Source of the DNA: JBEBSD01 sp040394475
Lineage (GTDB): Bacteria; Bacteroidota; Bacteroidia; Cytophagales; Spirosomataceae
Direction of reading: 5' to 3'
DNA: 31,852 nt
Assembly: GCA_040394475.1 (NCBI GenBank)
Contig: JBEBSD010000068.1
Span: 1-31,852, forward strand
Shown here: piece after piece, positions 16,200-24,217 of the stretch
Numbering within the stretch: position 1 is the first letter of the stretch
Layout of the letters: each line of letters begins with the position of its first letter
Notes under the pieces: model-generated
Seen by the model: only the letters and a program-made list of their open reading frames with translations
Told to the model about the DNA's origin: nothing
Database searches by the model: none
Made by a program: the position numbers and the translations under genes

Positions 16200-17303
16200 T
16201 CAGGAATATTTATCTTTCAGGTTATTGATCGGTTTTTCCATCAGATACCAGGAAAGGGTGGCAATCAACAGCGTCAGCGTAAAAAAGTAAAGTGATTGGA
16301 AAACAATGTTTTGTGATAAGGCGGGCAGGTACTGTCCGATTTTATGCAGCGCCCGCAGGCTGGGATGAGTAGGGGGCGTATGGTAATGGTTATAAACCAG
16401 GTTATGATAAGCATATAAACCGTAGCTTATTTTTCCCATGTACAGCACGGCCGGGTTTTCCAGGAAGCGTTTCATGCCGCCGTCAAAACCGAGAATGGCC
16501 TTGCCGATCAGGAAGAAACAGAAAACGGAACCTGCCAGCCGTTCCCATACGTCGCTGGCGACATTCCGGACTTCGGGAAAGGTTTTAGACCAGTACACAA
16601 CGGCTATCCATACCAGCAAACCCGCCACAATCAGGTAGGAACGGCTGAACAAGGCCTGGAATTTCCCCGGATGATGGACCAGTAGCCAGGCCATAAAGGC
16701 GCCCAGTCCAAATGCGTCCAGGCACGCGGGCATGGAAACGTAATTCACAATCCAGCTGTAGCCGCTGTAATAAAAGTACATGCGGAACACCAGGCTGATG
16801 ATGACCATCAGCACCATTCCGGGAACCAGCATTCTGCGCGGAATAAGGAAAATAACGAAGGGGAAAAAAACATAGAACTGCTCCTCTACCGAAAGCGACC
16901 AGAAATGGTCGATGACACCCATCCAGGTTTGGTTGACGGCCATGTAAATATTGGTGCCGTACAGCATACACCACGCAAAGGTGTCGCGGACAGGCGGCAC
17001 GTCGAGGACGAACAGGGTCAGGATACAGGCGTAGTATACGGGGAAGATCCGAAGGCTCCTGCGAACGAAAAAACGTTTCAGGTAGGCTTTGAATCCTCCT
17101 GGTTGTCCCTCGTAACGGGTCCTGCTGTTGATCAGGATCCGGGTGATCAGAAAACCGCTCAATACAAAAAACAGCGTGACACCCAGCGGACCTAACGGAA
17201 TTTTGTTGATTTCTGCAAGGAAGTGGTCTACGAGTACCAGTCCTATCGCTATAAAACGCAAGCCATCCAGTTGAATCAGGTAAGAATTCCCAGCAGGTTT
17301 CAT
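16200..17303 (-). CDS. OafA/YrhL-type membrane acyltransferase (acyltransferase family 3)
   Basis: A 367-aa integral membrane protein with about ten hydrophobic helices. It starts with 'LDGLRFIAIGLVLVDHF' (13-29), the family's first helix with the catalytic-site His, and carries the 'RRSLRIFPVYY' motif (about 85-95) and 'WSLSVEEQFYVFFP'. Members transfer acetyl or other acyl groups to sugars of lipopolysaccharide or exopolysaccharide across the inner membrane. No C-terminal SGNH domain is fused, but an SGNH protein is encoded in the same gene run (11404-12558), which would complete an acyl-transfer pair. It lies 53 bp downstream of the polytopic membrane protein. Confidence 0.9.
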   Translation of the reverse strand: MKPAGNSYLIQLDGLRFIAIGLVLVDHFLAEINKIPLGPLGVTLFFVLSGFLITRILINSRTRYEGQPGGFKAYLKRFFVRRSLRIFPVYYACILTLFVLDVPPVRDTFAWCMLYGTNIYMAVNQTWMGVIDHFWSLSVEEQFYVFFPFVIFLIPRRMLVPGMVLMVIISLVFRMYFYYSGYSWIVNYVSMPACLDAFGLGAFMAWLLVHHPGKFQALFSRSYLIVAGLLVWIAVVYWSKTFPEVRNVASDVWERLAGSVFCFFLIGKAILGFDGGMKRFLENPAVLYMGKISYGLYAYHNLVYNHYHTPPTHPSLRALHKIGQYLPALSQNIVFQSLYFFTLTLLIATLSWYLMEKPINNLKDKYS

Positions 17304-17356
17304 TTAAACGGTTTAATTAAGTAAGGAGTTATGCCGGCAGGTGACTGCAGGTATCG

Positions 17357-19069
17357 CTACCAGTTGGTTTTAATTTTCTCGGATGCTGCCAGCTGCGGCA
17401 CGGTTATCGTTTGCGTATGCAGCAGCATGCCCATTTGATCGCCCTGTTGATAAACGGTTGCAACCTGGTATTCCCCGGCAGCAATGTCCCCGTCTTCTTG
17501 TCCGCCTAACGGGATTTCGGCGTGGAACCCGTTGGCAAAATACTGCTGGCGGAAAAACAACTGTTTGCGGTTAGTGTTCCGGGTCCGGTACGTGGGTAGT
17601 AAATAATACCTTTCGGCGGAACAAAGCAGGATGTAAACGCCGCTGTCCTGCAGCCGCTGATTGCGGTAGGAGCTATTGGCTATCCGGATCTCTTTGCCGA
17701 CGACCTGTACCCGGGTGTTCTGCTGGATCGTCTTGACCTGCGGCACGTTACCGATCAGTTGACCGGGTTCCAGATGGGGGATCAGCGGCAGCCATTTTTC
17801 GTAAAAAAGCGCAGGCTTGTCTACCAACTGGTGGACAGGGCCGGAATCCTTGAAAGGATTCAGTTCGCGCGTGGTGTAGAGCTGGTTAAAATGACTGGTG
17901 GTCAGGAACCGCCGTAAGTTGTAGGCATCCACGAGGTAGTTGTGGTAGGCAAATATGTTGAATAAAATCGCCAGCAGCGTAATACCGGATACGTACGGAT
18001 TGAAAAAGCTTCCCCGGATGGGAATGACGATAAACAGGTAGGCGGTGATGAGCAATAAAAAAGAATACAGCTTATAGCGACTGGTCATGAGTGTTTCCAT
18101 GCCGAACCCGGCGCGGCTCCATACCACAATGGCGGCGGTGCCGAGCAGGAATAAAAGGGTTCCTAACAGGAAGGCATCCGTTCTCCGGGAAAGGGCGGTG
18201 TCGTAGGAATTCCGGATAAGCCGGAAAAGCGTGGTCGATACAATGGATAGGGCGACCAGTGTGAGCAATACCCCAAAAACGACGCAGGTATCCTGGGAGC
18301 CTTTTACCGGGAAAACTTCTGCGAAAGATCCCAGAAAGGTGAAGAAGCCCTTGAAGAGCTGTCCGATGGAAACCTGGGCGGAAGGGTTGTAATCGACTTT
18401 TTCAAAATTAAAAAAGTACAAACCGGTGAAAACAATACCGGCAATAGTTCCGATAATTCCTTTGCGGGTTTCCCGTTGAAGAAAGAGGATAACAATCAGG
18501 ATCGGAAAAACGAGCAGTCCGTTCCCGCTTGAAAAGGCAGCCAGCGCTGCCGTCGCCAGTCCGGCGATGAAATAGGGCCAGGGCCCCCGGACCGTCCAGT
18601 ACAGGGCGATCAGCGCCAGGGTGACCACCCCGAAATTCTGTACCGAAGCCATGCCCCAGTACATGTTCTCCCAATGTGCAAGGGTAGGCCAGATGAATGC
18701 AATGGGCACCAGCGCAAAAAGCGGCTTCTTATGATGGGCCAGGATCCGCCACCAGAGCAGGATGACGCTTAGCAACAACAGGTTGCCTGCAAACATCAGG
18801 TGCTTATAGTTGAGCTGCCCGAAATAGGCATAATCCCACCAGGCAAGTAAACGGGTAAGAAGAATCCGGTGTTCATTGTGCTGCCGGCTCAGCGCTTTCC
18901 ATTTTTCCGCGAGGGTGGATGCGTTTAAATAGTCCAGCAGAAAGGCCTTAAGCGTATGGTCGTCCCATTTCGGAATGTTCAGGGCGTAGTAGTCCCACAC
19001 ACGCAGGTAAAGAACGACCGGCAACAGCACTACGGTCAGTAAAAAGATGAAAAGAGGACGATTACGCAT
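17357..19069 (-). CDS. Polytopic membrane protein, possible GT-C-type glycosyltransferase
   Basis: A 570-aa protein with roughly ten hydrophobic helices in residues 1-390 and a soluble C-terminal region (about 400-570) rich in Gln and beta-type sequence. The first periplasmic loop carries 'PKWDDHTLKAF' and, further on, 'RQHNEHRILLTRLLAWW'. Acidic residues in that loop are typical of GT-C enzymes using polyprenyl-phosphate sugars, but I cannot name a family, so this is a suggestion from topology and context. Its ATG overlaps the end of the transketolase-like gene by 8 bp (ATGCGTAA), indicating translational coupling. No sequence suggests a transporter. Confidence 0.7.
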   Translation of the reverse strand: MRNRPLFIFLLTVVLLPVVLYLRVWDYYALNIPKWDDHTLKAFLLDYLNASTLAEKWKALSRQHNEHRILLTRLLAWWDYAYFGQLNYKHLMFAGNLLLLSVILLWWRILAHHKKPLFALVPIAFIWPTLAHWENMYWGMASVQNFGVVTLALIALYWTVRGPWPYFIAGLATAALAAFSSGNGLLVFPILIVILFLQRETRKGIIGTIAGIVFTGLYFFNFEKVDYNPSAQVSIGQLFKGFFTFLGSFAEVFPVKGSQDTCVVFGVLLTLVALSIVSTTLFRLIRNSYDTALSRRTDAFLLGTLLFLLGTAAIVVWSRAGFGMETLMTSRYKLYSFLLLITAYLFIVIPIRGSFFNPYVSGITLLAILFNIFAYHNYLVDAYNLRRFLTTSHFNQLYTTRELNPFKDSGPVHQLVDKPALFYEKWLPLIPHLEPGQLIGNVPQVKTIQQNTRVQVVGKEIRIANSSYRNQRLQDSGVYILLCSAERYYLLPTYRTRNTNRKQLFFRQQYFANGFHAEIPLGGQEDGDIAAGEYQVATVYQQGDQMGMLLHTQTITVPQLAASEKIKTNW

Positions 19070-19976
19070 GTTGTTCTACCAGGGACTGCACCAGACGGGC
19101 AATGTTACCGGAATCGAGTCCGGAGAGTTTTTGATGGTAAGACTGACTTCCGTAAAGTTTATTGGGGTACCCTTCTGCGTGCAGACTTTGAAAAGAATGC
19201 GGGTGAATCCCCCTTGCCAGCAGTTGAACGGACAGCTGCTGGGCAAGTCCGCCGGTAGCAACGTGTTCTTCGGCAACAATAAGATGGGGTGTCTGCTCCA
19301 GGAGTGCCGCTACTTCATCGTTCAGATGCAACGGGAAGGTGAGTGCCGAGATAACATTTACCGGAGCATCCACGGCTTGCAGGGCATCCAGGGCATTATT
19401 GGTGACAGGCCCCAGGGTAATGAGTGAGAGCTGTGCCTGCGGAACGGAACGAATGATCCTGAAATCGCCCGACCGGCGGGCGCCTTCAGGTGTTTTTTTT
19501 CCAAAACCCAGGCGCAGGTAAGCCGGGCGGCCTTCCTGATGAATTTCCCGGACGACGGGTGCTACCTCGTCTGAAAATGCCGGTACCCAGGCCTTGACAT
19601 TCTGAAGGCTGCTCAGGCAGGCCAGGTCTTCCAGTGCATGGTGGGTACTGCCCATAATGCCGTAGCCGTATCCCCCGCCGTTTCCTACGATAAAAACCGG
19701 CAGATTGTGGAAACCGACATCATTTCGGAACTGTTCCAGACAGCGATAAACGATAAAAGGGGCAATGCTGTAGCAAAATACTTTATAGCCTTTATGCGCA
19801 AATCCCGCAGCTACCCCGACCATGTTCTGTTCTGCGACGCCGGCATTGATAAAGCGCTTTCCGAGCGCGCGCTGTAAGTTTTCAAGTGCGTTATAGCCTA
19901 AATCTCCGGTGATGAAAATAACCGATTCATCTTGCCCGGCGAGGATTTCAATGGCGTGGGAAAATTCGTTGCGCAT
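19062..19976 (-). CDS. Transketolase C-terminal subunit (pyrimidine-binding and C-terminal domains)
   Basis: A 304-aa protein corresponding to the second half of transketolase/DXPS-like enzymes: the pyrimidine-binding domain with the catalytic Glu49 in 'NAGVAEQNMVGVAAGFA' (44-60), and the transketolase C-terminal domain (about 180-300). The diphosphate/Mg-binding half (GDG...N motif) is absent, and no matching N-terminal subunit gene lies anywhere in the window; normally the two halves are adjacent. An active enzyme would need a partner encoded elsewhere. It lies 106 bp after pfkB and overlaps the following membrane-protein gene. It might make or rearrange a sugar for the glycan, which is inference. 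Confidence 0.88.
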   Translation of the reverse strand: MRNEFSHAIEILAGQDESVIFITGDLGYNALENLQRALGKRFINAGVAEQNMVGVAAGFAHKGYKVFCYSIAPFIVYRCLEQFRNDVGFHNLPVFIVGNGGGYGYGIMGSTHHALEDLACLSSLQNVKAWVPAFSDEVAPVVREIHQEGRPAYLRLGFGKKTPEGARRSGDFRIIRSVPQAQLSLITLGPVTNNALDALQAVDAPVNVISALTFPLHLNDEVAALLEQTPHLIVAEEHVATGGLAQQLSVQLLARGIHPHSFQSLHAEGYPNKLYGSQSYHQKLSGLDSGNIARLVQSLVEQHA

Positions 19977-20082
19977 AGGACTGGGTGTTTACGAAGAAAC
20001 GCTGGTTTGAAATATTCTGCGAGCGTACTTCCGGGGTGCAAGATAGGATTAAACCCAAAATAATGCAACGTTCGCGACTTGG

Positions 20083-21045
20083 TTAACCGGCGCTGTACCG
20101 CTGCCCGTAGCGATTGAGCCAATCGAGCAAACGGCTGACATCGGTCATTTTGAACAACTCACTTCCCGGGTTCATCGTGGAGGCGGTCCCGCAGGCCACG
20201 CCCATACGGACCGCCTCCCGCAAGGGTTTTCCCTGGGCCAGTGTCCACACAATCCCGGCTACCATGCTGTCGCCTGCCCCGACGGCGCTGACCTTTTGTA
20301 CGGGAGGGGCAGGAATGTGCTCAACCTGATCGCCGGTAACCAGCATGGCCCCCATTGCGCCCATGGAAACGACGACTACTTCACAGCTTTCCCGGATAAT
20401 GAGGGCCCGTGCAGCATCGTCTACCTCGTTCATTTCCAGGTGGGTGGTTCCTACCAGTTCACTCAGTTCCTGAATGTTCGGTTTTAACAGGTAGAGACCG
20501 CTTTTCAGGCTCTCTTTCAGGGGATCTCCCGAAGTATCCAGGATGAATCTGGAGCCTTTTGATTTTGCTATCGCGGCAATTTCCCCGTAGAAATCAACCG
20601 GGACACTGTCGGGCAGGCTTCCGCTGGCAATCAGGAAAGCGGGCGGCGGGTCCATGTCCAACAGCGTGTCCAGGAAGCTTTCCACTTCTGTTTCCATGAG
20701 GTGCTGTCCGGGCATGCTGAAGCGGTACTGCAGGCCGCTGTCCGATTCCAGTACGTTGAAGTTTTCCCGCGTCCATTCTTTGGTTTCTATCACCCGGGAC
20801 GTGATTCCTTCTTCTTTTACCAGGGATTCGAGCCGGCGGCCGGTGGGACCTCCCGAGCTGAAAATAGCAACCGGATCTCCTCCCAGCCGTTTGATGGCGC
20901 GTGCGATATTGATGCCGCCGCCGCCCGCTTCAAAATGGGGTTCTGAGCAACGAAGCTTCTGCTCCGGAACGATCTGTCCGATGAGCGCGCTTTTGTCGAG
21001 GGCGGGACTGACGGTTAACGTAGCGATAAATGCTTTCCGGGCCAT
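20083..21045 (-). CDS. 6-phosphofructokinase, PfkB (ribokinase family)
   Basis: A 320-aa cytoplasmic sugar kinase. It carries the family's GGGGIN (41-46), KPN (188-190) and the anion-hole/catalytic motif GAGD (256-259, Asp259 as base). Overall it follows E. coli PfkB closely: 'PEQKLRCSEPHFEAGGGGIN', 'WTRENFNV' and 'SGSLPDSV' have direct counterparts there. It is therefore most likely phosphofructokinase II acting on fructose-6-phosphate, though tagatose-6-phosphate or fructose-1-phosphate kinases share the motifs. It lies 33 bp downstream of msbA and upstream of the transketolase half. Confidence 0.9.
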   Translation of the reverse strand: MARKAFIATLTVSPALDKSALIGQIVPEQKLRCSEPHFEAGGGGINIARAIKRLGGDPVAIFSSGGPTGRRLESLVKEEGITSRVIETKEWTRENFNVLESDSGLQYRFSMPGQHLMETEVESFLDTLLDMDPPPAFLIASGSLPDSVPVDFYGEIAAIAKSKGSRFILDTSGDPLKESLKSGLYLLKPNIQELSELVGTTHLEMNEVDDAARALIIRESCEVVVVSMGAMGAMLVTGDQVEHIPAPPVQKVSAVGAGDSMVAGIVWTLAQGKPLREAVRMGVACGTASTMNPGSELFKMTDVSRLLDWLNRYGQRYSAG

Positions 21046-21078
21046 AAGTTTGTGTTGAAAGTACGAAAAAGCAGGTGG

Positions 21079-22917
21079 TTATAAGCCTTGCATCAAGGTC
21101 AGTTTCTTATAAAAACCATCTTTGTTTTCCAGGAGCTGTTCATGCGTGCCCCGCTCGATGATTTCACCCTGATGCACCACCAGTATCTGGTCAGCATGCT
21201 GGATGGTGCTCAGTCGGTGGGCGATGACGAGGACTGTCCGGTTGGCCATCAGGTGGATCAGGGCATCCTGTACCAGTTTTTCGGATTCTGTGTCCAGTGC
21301 GGAAGTCGCCTCATCCAGGATCAGGATGGGCGGGTTCCGTAAAATTGCGCGGGCAATACTGAGGCGCTGCCGCTGCCCGCCCGATAGTTTGGTGCCTCTT
21401 TCCCCGATAATGGTCTCATAACCTTGTGGTTGTTCCATGATAAAATGATGGGCATTCGCAATTTTGGCGGCTTGTATCACTTCCTCCAATGTCGCTTCCG
21501 TACCGAAGGCGATATTATTGAGAACGGTATCATTAAAAAGGATGGATTCCTGCGTGACAATTCCCATCTGGCGGCGAAGCGAAGCAATCGAAACGTCGCG
21601 GAGATCAACCCCATCGAGCACGATACGCCCCTGCGAGGGATCGTAAAAGCGGGGGATAAGGTCTGCAATGGTTGACTTCCCGCCGCCGGAGGACCCTACC
21701 AGCGCGATGGTTTTGCCTTTGGGGATCGTAAAATTGAGCGAATGAAGAACCGGCGCGCCTTTGTCGTACTCGAAGGAGACATTTTCAATGGTAATTTCAC
21801 GGGTAAAATCCGGGAGTATGGAGGCGTCCTCCTTTTCGCGGATAGTGTTTTGAGTGTCCAGTAATTCCAGTACCCGTTCCCCGGCGGCAATTCCCCGCTG
21901 GGTATTGCTGAAAGCGTTGGAGATTTCCTTGGCCGGGCGCATCACCTGCGAAAAAATGGCTATATACGTGATAAACTGTTCGGCCGACAACTCAGAACTG
22001 CCCGACAGCACCATTTGACCGCCATATAACAAGATCAGGGCGACGACAGTGACCCCCATAAACTCCGAAAACGGGGAAGACATCTCGCGCTTGTAGGCCA
22101 TGGATTTAATGGAATGCTGGTACCCCTCATTTTCCTGCCGGAACTTGTCGCGGATAAAGCGTTCGGCATTAAAGCCTTTGACGATCCGCATGCCGCCGAA
22201 GGTTTCATCCATCAGGCTGATCAATCCGCTCAGTCGGTTTTGACCATCCCGTGCTTCCTTTCGCATTCTCTGCACGATAAAAGCAATAAAGGCCCCCGAA
22301 ATAGGAATGACCAGTAAGGCGAAGAGGGTGAGGTTGACCGATATTTTTAACAGCACATATAAAAAGCTGATGAGTGTAAATAGCTCTTTAAAGGCCGCCG
22401 AAAAGGAGTTGGCCACCGAGTTTTCCACCTCCTGCACATCCGTGATCACGCGTGAAATGAGGTTGCCTTTTCGTTCGCTGGAAAAAAAGCCCAGGTGCAG
22501 CCCGATCGTATTATCGAAGACGGCCTGGCGGAGATTGCCGACCATTTTAACCTTGAAACGTTCGATGGAACGGGCGGTGAGGTACCGGAACACATTGGAA
22601 AGCAGCACCGAAATAATGATGATGATGCATACGAATTTCAAGGCTCCCCATTCTCCGTACCGCACCATCATATCGTTAAAATGGTAATTGAAAATATCAA
22701 CCAGGTAGTCGACACTTAACCGGGCTTCCGGCCGGACGGCGGCTGCAGCCACGGGACCGCCGGAATCAGGCTGTTTGAAGAGTACCTTCAGCAGTGGAAT
22801 GAGCAGGGTAAAGTTGATAATCCCAAATACGCTGGCCAGCAATGAGGTAAAGAAGAAAGGTACAATAAACTTTCTGATCGGACGAGCGTAGGATAATAAA
22901 CGCCAATAGGTTTTCAT
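21079..22917 (-). CDS. MsbA-like lipid/glycolipid ABC exporter
   Basis: A 612-aa half-transporter with six membrane helices (about 15-345) and one ATPase domain (about 375-610). The ATPase has Walker A 'GSSGGGKST' (408-416), Q-loop Gln456, signature LSGGQ (511-515), Walker B 'ILILDEATSA' (531-540) and switch His567. An extended loop (about 48-92) between the first two helices is longer than in E. coli MsbA. The homodimer should flip lipid A core or another lipid-linked glycan across the inner membrane. A promoter ending 4 bp before the ATG predicts a leaderless mRNA. It heads the unit that continues into pfkB. Confidence 0.9.
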   Translation of the reverse strand: MKTYWRLLSYARPIRKFIVPFFFTSLLASVFGIINFTLLIPLLKVLFKQPDSGGPVAAAAVRPEARLSVDYLVDIFNYHFNDMMVRYGEWGALKFVCIIIIISVLLSNVFRYLTARSIERFKVKMVGNLRQAVFDNTIGLHLGFFSSERKGNLISRVITDVQEVENSVANSFSAAFKELFTLISFLYVLLKISVNLTLFALLVIPISGAFIAFIVQRMRKEARDGQNRLSGLISLMDETFGGMRIVKGFNAERFIRDKFRQENEGYQHSIKSMAYKREMSSPFSEFMGVTVVALILLYGGQMVLSGSSELSAEQFITYIAIFSQVMRPAKEISNAFSNTQRGIAAGERVLELLDTQNTIREKEDASILPDFTREITIENVSFEYDKGAPVLHSLNFTIPKGKTIALVGSSGGGKSTIADLIPRFYDPSQGRIVLDGVDLRDVSIASLRRQMGIVTQESILFNDTVLNNIAFGTEATLEEVIQAAKIANAHHFIMEQPQGYETIIGERGTKLSGGQRQRLSIARAILRNPPILILDEATSALDTESEKLVQDALIHLMANRTVLVIAHRLSTIQHADQILVVHQGEIIERGTHEQLLENKDGFYKKLTLMQGL

Positions 22918-22921
22918 GGCT

Positions 22922-22952
22922 CAAAGGTACTAAACGGGTGCAGCCTTTCAAA
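22922..22952 (-). promoter_or_regulatory. Promoter of msbA, abutting the start codon
   Basis: TTTG (22952-22949), a 19-bp spacer and TACCTTTG (22929-22922) form a perfect phylum-type promoter on the minus strand. Only AGCC separates the -7 box from the ATG, so transcription should start at or within a base or two of the A of the start codon. Confidence 0.85.
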
Positions 22953-22991
22953 GTGCCACCCGGTCCGGATACCGGGCGGGTGGCAGCAGGG

Positions 22992-23858
22992 CTAGCGTGG
23001 GGGCAATGCGATCGCTTTAAACTCCCGTGTGAGGTCGGTGAGCGATTGTTCGACTCCCATCCGTTCGAGTGAAGAGGCACCTACAAAGCCGTGGGCATCG
23101 GTCAGGGAGAGGATTTCGCGTACATCATCGGGGGTATTGACGGGGCCGCCGTGGGTAAGAAAAAAAATGTCCGGGTTGATCTTACGGGCCGCTTCGATGA
23201 TCTCCCGGGTGCGCTGCACGGCGTCGTCCATGGTACAGGTAGCTTCGACCACACCGATCGACCCCCCCACGGTGGTTCCGACGTGGGCAATGATCGCATC
23301 GGCTCCGGCTTCCGCCATTTGAACCGCCTCTTCGGGTTTGGCTACATACACAATCGAAAACAGGTCCATTTGTGTCGCCAGCCGGATCATTTCCACCTCT
23401 TTTTCGAATCCCATACCGGTTTCTTCCAGTACCTGGCGAAAATGTCCGTCAACAATACAGTGGGTAGGGAAATTGTTAACACCGGAAAATCCCATTTCTT
23501 TTACTTTCAGCAAGTGGTGCCACATTCGCCTCCGCGGGTCGGAACCATGCACGCCGCAGATTACCGGGATCTCCTCCACAACGGGAAGCACTTCAAATTC
23601 CCCGATTTCCATCGCGACGGCATTGGCGTCTCCATAGGCCATTAAACCTGCGGTGGAACCGTGGCCCGACATTCGGAAACGGCCGGAATTATAGATGATG
23701 ATGAGGTCCGCACCCCCTTTTTCAATGAATTTGGCACTGATACCGGTACCGGCACCGGCCGCTATAAGGGCTTTCTGCTGCTTCAATGTTTGTTGCAGCC
23801 GGTCACGAACTTCCTGTTTGGTGTAAGGGTTCCCCTTACCGGTCCATGGATTTGGCAT
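22992..23858 (-). CDS. Phosphoenolpyruvate hydrolase family TIM-barrel protein
   Basis: A 288-aa TIM barrel. Recognisable segments are 'LIAAGAGTGISAKFIEKGGADLIIIYNSG' near the N-terminus, 'VICGVHGSDPRR', 'GVNNFPTHCIVDG', 'ADAIIAHVGTTVGG' and 'HGGPVNTPDD'. They match the family annotated as PEP hydrolase-like (related to the C-terminal domain of plant Tm-1). Members are usually encoded beside a UPF0261/Tm-1-like ATP-binding protein; none is present here. The catalytic reaction is not established for most members. It is the first of the nine minus-strand genes, 74 bp before msbA, which has its own promoter. No promoter was recognised for this gene. Confidence 0.85.
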   Translation of the reverse strand: MPNPWTGKGNPYTKQEVRDRLQQTLKQQKALIAAGAGTGISAKFIEKGGADLIIIYNSGRFRMSGHGSTAGLMAYGDANAVAMEIGEFEVLPVVEEIPVICGVHGSDPRRRMWHHLLKVKEMGFSGVNNFPTHCIVDGHFRQVLEETGMGFEKEVEMIRLATQMDLFSIVYVAKPEEAVQMAEAGADAIIAHVGTTVGGSIGVVEATCTMDDAVQRTREIIEAARKINPDIFFLTHGGPVNTPDDVREILSLTDAHGFVGASSLERMGVEQSLTDLTREFKAIALPPR

Positions 23859-24217
23859 AATCTGCTAAGGTTAATCGAAAGAAAATTGAATTATCTGGAA
23901 AGAGCGTGTTTCAGCGTAAATGACCTCTTTGCAGGGGATTTTTAATGGTTGGGGGAAATATAGTGATTTCTTTACAATGGTTTATGTTTTGGGGGAATGG
24001 GTAATGGGCAATGGGGAATAGGGGATGGGGAATAGGGAATGGGGGATGGGGAAGAGGGGAATAGGGATGTGATGTGATGTGGGGTTTGTCTCTTGGGGCG
24101 AGTCAGGCTGGTTGGGGGCTGGCCCGATTTTGTCAGGTATAAATCATGGGGGCCGCCGGCCTGCGGGATAGGATGACGTCGCCTTTTTTGAAACGAACGC
24201 TCTTAATACGCCTGATC
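23859..24217. other. Gene-free intergenic region with G-rich array
   Basis: This 359-bp gap separates divergent genes. It holds the G-rich heptamer array (23993-24063) followed by TGTGATG repeats (to about 24080). The in-frame extension of the SDR (24146-24217) encodes sequence unlike the family. No clear promoter match was found on either strand. Confidence 0.6.
23993..24063 (+). repeat. G-rich heptamer array, potential G-quadruplex
   Basis: Nine in-phase heptamers of type GGGAATG, GGGGATG or GGGAATA span 23993-24055, followed by an octamer to 24063. Within 23991-24066 there are eleven runs of three or more G separated by 2-4 nt, which meets the usual G-quadruplex pattern several times over, on the plus strand. 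Confidence 0.85.

Noticed and set aside
20056..20063. Possible -7 element (complement of CAAAATAA) before the transketolase half
   Set aside because: It lacks the required TA of TAnnTTTG, and no TTTG partner is placed at about 19 bp.
24146..24217. Upstream extension of the SDR gene
   Set aside because: The family N-terminus begins at ATG 24218; the 24 extra residues are basic and unlike SDR sequence.
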